A stretch of 64,000 nucleotides of DNA from Paenibacillus terrigena DSM 21567 (GTDB lineage: Bacteria > Bacillota > Bacilli > Paenibacillales > Paenibacillaceae): NCBI RefSeq assembly GCF_000374845.1, contig NZ_KB895418.1, positions 1-64,000 of the forward strand, in the 5' to 3' direction. The stretch's first letter is position 1. Every line of letters begins with the position of its first letter. This document shows positions 24,412-31,655 of the stretch, piece after piece. Position numbers and translations under genes: made by a program. The notes below the pieces were generated by a model. It searched no databases and had not been told where the DNA came from. It saw only the letters and a program-made list of their open reading frames with translations.

Positions 24412-24438
24412 TTAAACTAACGGGCAGATTAGTTTAAC
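24412..24438 (+). repeat. Composite repeat, copy 16 (B only)
   Basis: AAACTA and TAGTTT arms pair perfectly around ACGGGCAGAT. No A site or GC hairpin precedes it; 24205-24411 shows no gene. Confidence 0.8.
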
Positions 24439-24515
24439 AAATATTAAAATAAATCTCCTCTTCGAAACCATAAATGGTACGATTATGTAAAACATTAGAA
24501 AGGAGTTTAGTTAAA

Positions 24516-24971
24516 ATGATTTATCCTAAAATTGTATTGATGGCAGTATTGTTATTACTGGCAGGATGCTCAGCAGAAAAACCTATTCCCGAGAACAAAG
24601 ATTGGAAAGTCAGCCATCTGTTTAAATCAGGTGCCTATACGATGATAGGACAAGAAGGAAAATTGGGGTTTATTTATGATGATGGTGAAGTAGTCCGTTT
24701 TTATCCGAATAAAATACAAAAATATATGTGGCACTTTTGGGGAAAACCTGAAGAACTACAAGGTTCATTAAAAGTAATGGGTATTAGCAAAGAAACAGGA
24801 GAGAAAATCACTGTAATTGAAGCCTTAGAATTAGGTGGACCTAATAATGGAGCTGACGGACAAACTCCTTCACAAATGTCATTACCTTCACCTGGTCTTT
24901 GGAGATTAGATGCTTATATCGGTGAAAAACTTTTTGGCAGTATAACGGTTCAAGTACACGATCAAAAATGA
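24516..24971 (+). CDS. DUF4871-like lipoprotein
   Basis: The 151-residue protein has a signal peptide with lipobox LAGC (residues 15-18). The blocks GKLGFIYDD, YMWHFWG and GLWRLDAYIGEKLFGSI fit the DUF4871 family (Bacillus YhfM type), membrane-anchored proteins of unknown role. The start follows AAAGGAG. It fills the unit between copies 16 and 17. Confidence 0.8.
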   Translation: MIYPKIVLMAVLLLLAGCSAEKPIPENKDWKVSHLFKSGAYTMIGQEGKLGFIYDDGEVVRFYPNKIQKYMWHFWGKPEELQGSLKVMGISKETGEKITVIEALELGGPNNGADGQTPSQMSLPSPGLWRLDAYIGEKLFGSITVQVHDQK

Positions 24972-24976
24972 AGAAT

Positions 24977-25076
24977 CGTTACACTAACGGGACACGATAG
25001 TGCAATATGCAACGGTAAAGGCAGCGATCACTTAGATCAGCTGCCTTTCTCAACTAACGGGCAGGATAGCGTAACA
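24977..25076 (+). repeat. Composite repeat, copy 17
   Basis: Site A has the arms CACTA/TAGTG in place of AACTA/TAGTT, a compensating double change. Hairpin AAAGGCAGC/GCTGCCTTT; B at 25051-25076 ends GCGTAAC. Confidence 0.9.
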
Positions 25077-25126
25077 AATGCTGTCTCAGGGCGTATATAA
25101 CTAGGTACCGAAAGGGAGGGGAAATT

Positions 25127-25558
25127 GTGAACCTAGGAAGGTTAGGTTTAGGTCTTTTGTTATTAGCTACTTTTATTACCTTTATTTCTGGATGTTCTGG
25201 TAACGAACCGAAAAATGCAGAAATTATTTATTATGCGGAAGGCGAAAATTGGAACGCTCAATACAAAACAAATTCTTCTCAATCAGCAAAAGAAAAAGTG
25301 GAATTAAACTTTTTCTACAAAGGCAGTATGTCTGAATTATTAGCAACCAAAGAAATTGTATTTTCATATGGCACGAGAAATGGGAATATTTTGGAAAAAC
25401 TTCACTACGATAAAATAGATAATGCTCACTTTTCGATTGAATTTGATGGTGATCTGATACACGATATTGTAGGTAATCAAGATGATAAAATTATGAGCAT
25501 TATTAAATGGAATAACAAAAGTGAGACTATACACTTAACTCAATTTGAAAAAAAGTAA
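25127..25558 (+). CDS. Putative lipoprotein, paralogue of the one at 3687
   Basis: The 143-residue protein starts at GTG after GGGAGGGG and has a signal peptide with lipobox ISGC. The mature part shares ENWNAQY at the start and IIKWNNKSETIHL at the end with the lipoprotein at 3687-4040 (KNWSASY, VEWKGIKEEIQL). Both are beta-rich, about 120 residues, and lie in separate cassette units 21 kb apart. Function unknown. Confidence 0.8.
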   Translation: MNLGRLGLGLLLLATFITFISGCSGNEPKNAEIIYYAEGENWNAQYKTNSSQSAKEKVELNFFYKGSMSELLATKEIVFSYGTRNGNILEKLHYDKIDNAHFSIEFDGDLIHDIVGNQDDKIMSIIKWNNKSETIHLTQFEKK

Positions 25559-25561
25559 TTA

Positions 25562-25659
25562 CTCAACTAACGGGACACGATAGCTCAAAAATCACCAGAA
25601 GAGGCTGCCGGCAAAAGACCGGCAGCTTTTGTTACGCTAACGGGCAGTTCACCGTAACT
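25562..25659 (+). repeat. Composite repeat, copy 18
   Basis: Site A (AACTAACGGGACACGATAG) directly follows the stop, hairpin GGCTGCCGG/CCGGCAGC with TTTT, and B (TTACGCTAACGGGCAG) ending CGTAAC at 25659. Confidence 0.9.
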
Positions 25660-25727
25660 TTCCAGTGTTTGGAAACGTATTAAGTTTTAATTGAACTTAG
25701 CCAATTCACCCAGAAAGGAGAAATATT

Positions 25728-26213
25728 ATGAAATTGAAGCTAATTTCATATCTACTAGTTTTATTTATTTTCACAGGATGTTCGAATGGGCGAACCTTGA
25801 TTTACTCAGCACCTACCAACGAACAGATAGTAAGGTATGTTTCAGATAATAAATTAGAGGATCTCGATAGCATATGGATAAAGGACAGCGCTTTAGTATT
25901 ACTGAAAAATTCATTGATAACATTGTACTCTGATCAGAATGAAAAGTTATACGATCATAAGATTTCTTGGGGATCAAATGGTGAGGGCTTAGTAACTGTG
26001 GGCAATGGAGTACCGTACATTGCAGTTATCATACAAGATGATTTAATGATTAAAGGAGCCAAGTTTATAAATGTAAAGTATTCAGATGGAACAACTGAGT
26101 CAAGGGGAATTGACAAAGCGGGCTTATTAATATCCAATTATGGTCTAAGAACTGTATCACATATGTCGATTGTTAATGCCGTAGGTGAAGAAATATACAG
26201 TAAACGAAGTTAA
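25728..26213 (+). CDS. Putative lipoprotein
   Basis: The 161-residue protein starts after AAAGGAG and has lipobox FTGC at residues 15-18. The mature domain is a beta-rich fold with an EQIVRYVSDNKLEDLDSI helix near its start. It is not recognised. It is the last lipoprotein unit of the array, followed by copy 19. Confidence 0.75.
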   Translation: MKLKLISYLLVLFIFTGCSNGRTLIYSAPTNEQIVRYVSDNKLEDLDSIWIKDSALVLLKNSLITLYSDQNEKLYDHKISWGSNGEGLVTVGNGVPYIAVIIQDDLMIKGAKFINVKYSDGTTESRGIDKAGLLISNYGLRTVSHMSIVNAVGEEIYSKRS

Positions 26214-26242
26214 GCAATCGAGCAAGTTAGACATGACGAGGA

Positions 26243-26323
26243 ATTAAGCTAACGGGACACGATAGTTAAATAAAACAGCGACAGTCTAAGACTTTATTTT
26301 CTAGTCTTTGGCTGTCGCTGTTT
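26243..26323 (+). repeat. Composite repeat, copy 19 (B replaced)
   Basis: Site A (AAGCTAACGGGACACGATAG) then a hairpin with arms ACAGCGACAG/CTGTCGCTGT. No B site follows; instead the GTCTAATACTT repeats and the TniQ module begin, so the array seems to be cut here. Confidence 0.85.
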
Positions 26324-26416
26324 CGATTTCGGGGGTCAGTCTAATACTTATTTTTCGGGGTCAGCAGTTTTCTGTGCCGCGTGCTCTCAAGACTTTCGGT
26401 CTAATACTTTATTTTT
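26283..26416 (+). repeat. Short direct repeats upstream of tniQ
   Basis: GTCTAAGACTTTATTTT (26284), GTCTAATACTTATTTTT (26339) and GTCTAATACTTTATTTTT (26399) are near-identical and spaced about 55-60 bases. CGGGGTCAG also occurs twice (26331, 26356). They could be transposase-binding sites at the left end of a Tn7-like element. Confidence 0.4.
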
Positions 26417-26517
26417 GCCATACAATTGTTTATAAAAATTATGGAAATATTAAATGATGGGTATAATAAGTTGATGTTATAGAAGCACAATAGTAGCAGA
26501 TGGTAGGGGGGATTGTT

Positions 26518-28515
26518 TTGGATATGTATCCAAAAAGGCCGAAAATAAAAGATAGTGAGACCTTAACCAGTTATTTATTTCGAATTGCTAAAGCAAATAA
26601 AACCGATTTTTTAAGCGTATTGAAACAAATAACTCGAGAAGAAGATGAGATAAGTCCTAGAAGATATTATCAGATCGATATCAATCCTGACAAAAAAATA
26701 GATGTTTTTTTACTGAGTAAGCTTATCCGTATGCCTTGTGAAGATATTTTGAAACATAGCTTCCACCCCGTACTTAAATGTTTTTTCAATGAACCAAATC
26801 AAAATATAAATGAATCTACGTACTTAATTGGTCGAGTTTTTATAGGTACTTATCGCCGTTTCTGCAGAATATGCCTAGAAAAAGAAAAGAGGTTTAAACT
26901 AATTTGGCAGATCAGTGATATTGAAGTATGCAATGTTCATGGGGTGGAGTTGGTAAATGATTGTAATCACTGTGGAAAAATACAACCCTATATTAGGGAC
27001 ATATTGAACGATTGTGCTTGTGTTTCATGCGAAAGGGAGTTAAGTCAAAAGGAAAATATTTTAGCTAACGTAGAAAATATGAAAGAATCACAAATAGAAT
27101 TAATCAATGTTTGGACTAAACTACTGGCATGGTCAAAACCTTTAACTGAATGTTTATTTGATTTAACTTTGGAACAAACAATTGCTTTGAAAATTATTTA
27201 TTTAGCTCAAGGGGAGCAAAATAAGTACCAATTTGGACAAGTAAAGTACCATACAAATAGGGAGATAGCTGAATTAAAAAATAAAGTTTTAGGTAGAGAA
27301 AATAAGGGATCTATACTGGGGAGCTTAATTCGGTTTCTAATTAAGTCAAAGACTCAAGTTGAGTATTTATATGATGTTGAAATTAATGAAGAATATTTTA
27401 TTTCTATTCAGGGGGATAAAGAAAGTCCTGGGAGTTGCGTTGCTTTTTGGTGTGAAGGCAGAGGGACTAATATACATATGATGCCTCTTAATACTTATTT
27501 GTCACAAGGATATAGAAATCGCCATTACTGTAATAAATGCTTTAATATTTACGGTATTAAAAAGGATTCAGGGATTTGGAGCGAAACAGAAAGTAGAATC
27601 CATTTAGTAAATGATGTTGTACTCCCTTTGATAAAAAAAGGACTGACTCGCAGGAGTATTACCAACTTATTAAAGGGGGTGTCTGGAAGAAAAATTTCGG
27701 AGATTTTTGGTTATCTTTACTGCCAAGGCCTTATTCCATCTGATTATATTCATATCAAAGGTCTAGAAGTAAGTCCGCCAAATGACCTCTTAAATATGTT
27801 TCGAAATCTAGGTGATATTGTAGGAACTTTTCCTTGGCTTATGAGTCAAAAAGCCCAAGAGTTATATGGTTGGACTGTACAACAGTTTTTCTGCTTTTAC
27901 TATCGAGAAGAAATACAGCGATTTATTTATAACGAGCCCAAAAGAGCCCATAAGCCAAGAATATATGGAGATATGGAAAGTTTGGTAAATAAATATATAT
28001 TAAAATGTGAACGGGAAGGTATCGTGTGCTCTTTAAATAATTTTTCTGAAATGAACAAAATACCAGTTTCTATAGTTCATTATTATGGTTTGAGCAAATA
28101 TTTTAAAGCGAGTATGGCAGCACAAAAGGAACAATTTAATCGGAGGAGAAACAACAATTATTGGGAAATAGCAAAAGAATATGTAAATAAACGGTTAGTG
28201 CAGTGTATAGCATTCACTCGTAAAGATGTTTATCGAGCTATGGGAAAACGAGAAAAGTGGTTATCAAGTAATTGTCCTGAGATAAGGGCGTGGATAAACG
28301 ATCAAGTTATTAAATCGAAAAACCAGCGAGAGCAGATGCAATTAATTTGCGATAAAGAAAGTATTAAAAAAGCTTTAGAGCAACTGATTGAAAAAAAAAT
28401 GTCTATATCAAAAACAAGAATCTTGAAAGAAACGGGTATAGCAGCAATAAAATTAATAGGTGATACAGAGTTGTCAAAATACTACCATTTATTGTTGAAT
28501 AGTAAAATTGTGTAA
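26518..28515 (+). CDS. TniQ/TnsD-family target-selection protein
   Basis: The roughly 665-residue protein opens with the TniQ signature (YPKRPKIKDSETLTSYLFRIA) and has zinc-binding pairs CRIC, CNVHGVEL, CNHC and CVSC in its first 180 residues, as in TnsD/TniQ proteins. The C-terminal part carries several helical DNA-binding-like repeats. TniQ proteins recognise the target DNA and recruit the AAA+ regulator TnsC/TniB. The TTG at 26518 follows AGGGGGG. The gene is intact, but no TnsA/TnsB-type transposase lies in the window, so the element cannot move alone. Confidence 0.85.
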   Translation: MDMYPKRPKIKDSETLTSYLFRIAKANKTDFLSVLKQITREEDEISPRRYYQIDINPDKKIDVFLLSKLIRMPCEDILKHSFHPVLKCFFNEPNQNINESTYLIGRVFIGTYRRFCRICLEKEKRFKLIWQISDIEVCNVHGVELVNDCNHCGKIQPYIRDILNDCACVSCERELSQKENILANVENMKESQIELINVWTKLLAWSKPLTECLFDLTLEQTIALKIIYLAQGEQNKYQFGQVKYHTNREIAELKNKVLGRENKGSILGSLIRFLIKSKTQVEYLYDVEINEEYFISIQGDKESPGSCVAFWCEGRGTNIHMMPLNTYLSQGYRNRHYCNKCFNIYGIKKDSGIWSETESRIHLVNDVVLPLIKKGLTRRSITNLLKGVSGRKISEIFGYLYCQGLIPSDYIHIKGLEVSPPNDLLNMFRNLGDIVGTFPWLMSQKAQELYGWTVQQFFCFYYREEIQRFIYNEPKRAHKPRIYGDMESLVNKYILKCEREGIVCSLNNFSEMNKIPVSIVHYYGLSKYFKASMAAQKEQFNRRRNNNYWEIAKEYVNKRLVQCIAFTRKDVYRAMGKREKWLSSNCPEIRAWINDQVIKSKNQREQMQLICDKESIKKALEQLIEKKMSISKTRILKETGIAAIKLIGDTELSKYYHLLLNSKIV

Positions 28516-28587
28516 TATCACTTTATAAAGAGTATCTTTGAGCAAAACGAAAGCGGAAAGATCTCAGCCTTAAAGCTCAGATGATGC

Positions 28588-28623
28588 AGAGATCCGGCGA
28601 TTATTCTGGCAGATGAGCCAACA
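28588..28623 (+). pseudogene. Tiny ABC-ATPase fragment
   Basis: The frame reads RDPAIILADEPT, the Walker B region of MacB/LolD-type ATPases, and then loses similarity. Twelve residues only, so chance cannot be excluded. Confidence 0.3.
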
Positions 28624-28670
28624 TACAAAAAAGCGTGGTATACAATTTTTAAAGTCGTCTTAGGATTACA

Positions 28671-28793
28671 ATTGTTGAATATATACGAGCCAATTTGGTA
28701 GCGTATTTTTTTGTGCAGAATTGATGTTTTTGCGATAAATAAAATTACAACATCCATACGAAACGACAAAACATAATCAATAAGAATCGCCGG
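28671..28793 (+). repeat. Terminator plus Tn7-like end segment, first copy
   Basis: A hairpin ATACG-CCA/GG-CGTAT with TTTTTTT at 28683-28711 is followed by TGTGCAG, GATGTTTTTGCGATA and AAACGACAAA. The same order recurs at 31046-31170 after the TniB-like gene. Confidence 0.6.
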
Positions 28794-28827
28794 CTTGCTG
28801 CGCAGTCAGATGATCACTTTTTCTACA

Positions 28828-28854
28828 ACGCTACGGTAAACGATAGCTTAATAT
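28828..28854 (+). repeat. Composite repeat, copy 20 (isolated A-like site)
   Basis: ACGCTACGGTAAACGATAGC is an A site lacking two core bases, with the usual TTAATA after it. It lies 72 bases before the tyrosine recombinase gene and has no hairpin or B partner. Confidence 0.6.
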
Positions 28855-28925
28855 TGGAATATAAGATTAAACTCTCCTATTTCTAGCAAAACTAGAGGTA
28901 ACAAAACTTGGGAGGGTTTTATATT

Positions 28926-29768
28926 ATGAATTTAAAGGATCTGTGGATGCTGTATGAAGCTGATAAACGTATTCTTGGATTTAGTTCACACACAATGAAA
29001 GCATACGCTCTACAATTAAAGATGTTAGTTCTTGAACTCGGTGATCTTGAACTAGAGGAAGTATCTCTAATCTTACTTAAAGAATATTTGGCTAGGGTAT
29101 CAGAGAGATTAAAACCTAGTAGTTTAGGCCATCGAATTCGATTTGTACGTTCCCTTTTTCGTTTTGCATTTGAAGAAGGACATCTCACCCAGAATCCTTC
29201 TATTAAGTTGAAAGAACCAAAGATGGACAAACGCATTCCGAAATTTCTGATTGAGGAGGACGTAATTCATCTAAAGATTTCCTGTCACTCTCATAGAGAG
29301 CATGCTTTATTAGAGTTTCTATATTGCACAGGATGCCGTGTTGGAGAAGTACAGAAAATAAACCTTGAAGACATCAACTGGGAAAAATGCTCTGCTATTG
29401 TGAATGGTAAAGGATCCAAACAAAGAGAGGTTTATTTTACTACGGAGTGTAAGGTTTGGCTTATGAGGTACCTGGAGAGCAGAAATGATACTTGTAAAGC
29501 ATTGTTTGTCACCGAAACGAATCCTATCCGTCGATTGACGATTCCAACGATACGTTGGTCTTTGAAAAAGTTAGCTAAACGATGTGATATTACTGCGAAT
29601 GTATATCCACACCGATTCCGCCATACTTATGCCTGCCAATTGTTAGATAACGGTGCACCGTTAGAATTTATTCAGGGGATGCTAGGACATGAGAAAGCAT
29701 CTACAACTCAGATCTACGCCCAACTGCGCGGTGAGCGTAGGAGAGAATTATATCGTCGTTATTTTTAG
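28926..29768 (+). CDS. XerC/D-like tyrosine recombinase
   Basis: The 280-residue protein has an N-terminal SAM-like DNA-binding domain (about 1-90) and a full catalytic domain: Arg138 (CRVGE), Lys162/165 (GKGSK), His229 and Arg232 (PHRFRH), His255 (LGHE) and Tyr264 (QIYAQ). The length is that of XerC/D; the extra helix of integron integrases between the second and third motif is absent. The ATG follows GGGAGGG. It sits between TniQ and TniB genes but at the right end of the repeat array, beside an A-like site, and is a candidate for the enzyme that acts on the repeats. It could equally belong to the transposon. Confidence 0.9.
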   Translation: MNLKDLWMLYEADKRILGFSSHTMKAYALQLKMLVLELGDLELEEVSLILLKEYLARVSERLKPSSLGHRIRFVRSLFRFAFEEGHLTQNPSIKLKEPKMDKRIPKFLIEEDVIHLKISCHSHREHALLEFLYCTGCRVGEVQKINLEDINWEKCSAIVNGKGSKQREVYFTTECKVWLMRYLESRNDTCKALFVTETNPIRRLTIPTIRWSLKKLAKRCDITANVYPHRFRHTYACQLLDNGAPLEFIQGMLGHEKASTTQIYAQLRGERRRELYRRYF

Positions 29769-29963
29769 CCTAATCAAAGTACCGCCTTTACTCAAGAAAG
29801 GCAAAGTGGGGGACTATTAGTTCATTGATACTATGATTATGGTGGATTGTTTGTAACTGGAAGTGAGCGATTCTGAAAAATATTTCAGATATCTTCATTT
29901 AAAAAACCTAGCTTAGCACAATTCATGCGATAGACTTGGCTAGTTTTATATGTTATTTAATTA
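29769..29963. other. Gene-free stretch after the recombinase
   Basis: It holds a short GCCTTT/AAAGGC hairpin at 29784-29802 and an inverted repeat AAACCTAGC/GCTAGTTT at about 29907-29946 that may end transcription from the minus side. No gene seen. Confidence 0.4.
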
Positions 29964-30169
29964 TTACATTGAATTGATACGTATTTCGAGCGAACCATGA
30001 ATCTCCAACTCTCGCGAAATCCTCCAATATTCGTGAATAATTCCAGCATTGTCGAGCATTTCATCTTTGCTTACGACAATATATACTTGTGATAATGCTG
30101 CGGCGAAAAGTTCTATATCGGTTGACAACGTTTTATTAATTACTAAAGAACCTCCAGAATGTATCCGGT
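29964..30169 (-). pseudogene. Remnant ORF cut by an IS256-type element
   Basis: The minus strand reads HSGGSLVINKTLSTDIELF, SQVYIVVSKDEMLDN and REIEIHG-like residues to a stop at 29964. It is protein-like with amphipathic pattern but has no start: the frame meets the IS end at about 30169. No family recognised. Insertion of the IS removed the N-terminal part. Confidence 0.45.
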
Positions 30170-30464
30170 AGCGTCAAGAATTTTGTGTAAATGGAGACTT
30201 CCTTGTCTTGTTGATGCAGCTGCTTTAGTCCTTGGTTATGAACATAGCCTGCAGTTCAGCACGTGCTAGATCAAAGCCAATGTGGCAACGTGTAGCGAAG
30301 CGCTGGTTATAGTCCTCAAACTGACCCACTAGGAATTTCTCTAGGGCTTCTTCGTGTGGGAATCGTTCTTTACGCTTGGTGTATTTCATAATCTGCTTGT
30401 TGAAAGATTCAATAAGGTTCGTTGAGTAGATGCTTCTCCAGATTGACTTTGGGAAAAAATTCTC
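30169..30464 (-). mobile_element. Remnant of an IS256-family insertion sequence
   Basis: The end sequence GTCAAGAATTTTGTGTAAA at 30173 is typical of IS256-family termini. The minus strand codes the transposase C-terminus (30224-30464): SIWRSIYSTNLIESFNKQIM, RFPHEEALEKFLVGQFEDYN and RFATRCHIGFDLARAEL. Only about 80 of 400 residues remain and the left part is gone, so it is inactive. Confidence 0.8.
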
Positions 30465-30547
30465 GATTAATTAGTTTAAGACCCTTAAGATTTGGCGATA
30501 ATGGATAACATTACAGTTCTTACTAATTTAATGGGGGAATAATTTAC

Positions 30548-31039
30548 ATGTTTACTGATCTCAAAACGAATTTCGAGAATTTTCTTAATCTTTCATCTGC
30601 TAGCTTCATGTTTGTTGATGGTTGCACTGGAATTGGGAAAACTTCATTTGCGAGGGAAACGATAAGAGAATTTAAAAATTTACAAAATGGGGAAACTTCA
30701 GTTCTATTAATACAAGCTCCTTATATCGATAATGAAAGGGAGTTTATACTATCATTATTGAGAGAGGAAATGGCATTTTACAAAAATATGCCTAAAGCAG
30801 ATTTGAAAACAATCCTCTTAAAGAAATTATCAAATTGTAGGTATCTAGTAATTGATGATTCACAAAATCTATTAAATTCACGTAAGTTATTAATGAATCA
30901 TTTCTTTCTTATGTCATGGCTTGTGAATGAGACTAATATCAAAGTTTTGTACTTAGGTACAGTTCCTTTTCAAGGTTTTCTTGAAGATTACGATACAATT
31001 TATAGAAGAAGCATTGTATATAATCTGAAAGCATCTTAA
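30548..31039 (+). CDS. Short TniB/TnsC-like AAA+ ATPase
   Basis: The 163-residue protein has Walker A GCTGIGKTSF (about 27-36) and Walker B YLVIDDSQN (about 98-106), followed by a sensor-1-like VLYLGTV. Transposon AAA+ regulators with this core are normally 250-350 residues, so it lacks the lid and C-terminal domain. The start follows GGGGGA. It is followed by the same terminator/end segment as tniQ. It probably belonged to the same Tn7-like element; whether it works is doubtful. Confidence 0.65.
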   Translation: MFTDLKTNFENFLNLSSASFMFVDGCTGIGKTSFARETIREFKNLQNGETSVLLIQAPYIDNEREFILSLLREEMAFYKNMPKADLKTILLKKLSNCRYLVIDDSQNLLNSRKLLMNHFFLMSWLVNETNIKVLYLGTVPFQGFLEDYDTIYRRSIVYNLKAS

Positions 31040-31045
31040 GATCAT

Positions 31046-31170
31046 AGTTGTTGAAATTAAACACGAGCCAATCTGGTATCGTGTTTTTTTGTGCAGAAAC
31101 GATGATTTTGCGACAGATCATCTTACAATATCAATAAGAAACGACAAATCATAATACAGAAAGCGCCAAA
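31046..31170 (+). repeat. Terminator plus Tn7-like end segment, second copy
   Basis: Hairpin ACACG-CCA/TGG-CGTGT with T tract at 31061-31091 covaries with the first copy (ATACG/CGTAT). TGTGCAG, GATGATTTTGCGACA and AAACGACAAA follow in the same order. A further AAAACGACAAAA lies at 31206. The right boundary of the island is probably just after this. Confidence 0.6.
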
Positions 31171-31248
31171 ACTTAAATACGAAAACATCAAAAGTAGTTC
31201 TTCAAAAACGACAAAACAAGTTACAATTCACACAACAAGGGATCTTCC

Positions 31249-31635
31249 ATGATGAAATCACCCGGAGGTTCTATTTATCCTTATCCCTATAAGGGCGGTG
31301 AGATTCATTGTCTGAAGTATGGGAGCAAATATACGGATGAGGCAGCCTTATTCGAGTTGATGAAACAGGAAGAAGCGTTCATTCTAGAGATGAATCGTAA
31401 GCTGAAAATATGGGTAGATCTGTACCATACTTCCTTTACGGCCGAGGTTCTGACAGAACTTGTGATGCATCTGAAGAATTTGGAGGATCGTATCGTGAAA
31501 ATCTCATTTGTAGGTTTATCCGGGTTCAATCGGTGGAAGCTGAAGCGACAAATGAAGCGATCTGGCATTCAACTGCAAATATCTTTCTATGCAGATCCAG
31601 AGGAAGCGAAAACTTGGTTAGTGGTTGAGAATTGA
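31249..31635 (+). CDS. Hypothetical 128-residue protein, STAS-like
   Basis: The protein has alternating strands and helices (ILEMNRKLKIWVDLYHT, IVKISFVGLSG, LQISFYADPEEAKTWL) like SpoIIAA/STAS folds. It lies 20 bases before the prephenate dehydratase gene and marks the first chromosomal gene right of the island. Ribosome site is weak. Function unknown. Confidence 0.65.
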   Translation: MMKSPGGSIYPYPYKGGEIHCLKYGSKYTDEAALFELMKQEEAFILEMNRKLKIWVDLYHTSFTAEVLTELVMHLKNLEDRIVKISFVGLSGFNRWKLKRQMKRSGIQLQISFYADPEEAKTWLVVEN

Positions 31636-31655
31636 GGGAAAGGAAGGAATAATCG

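Noticed and set aside
5-28900. CRISPR array from the many regular repeats
   Set aside because: The repeats are tens to thousands of bases apart with whole genes between them, and no cas genes are present.
28926-29768. Integron integrase IntI
   Set aside because: The catalytic residues are spaced as in XerC/D and the IntI-specific extra helix region is absent.
26518-31170. CRISPR-associated transposon
   Set aside because: TniQ and a TniB-like protein are present but no Cas protein, CRISPR repeat or TnsB is seen in the window.
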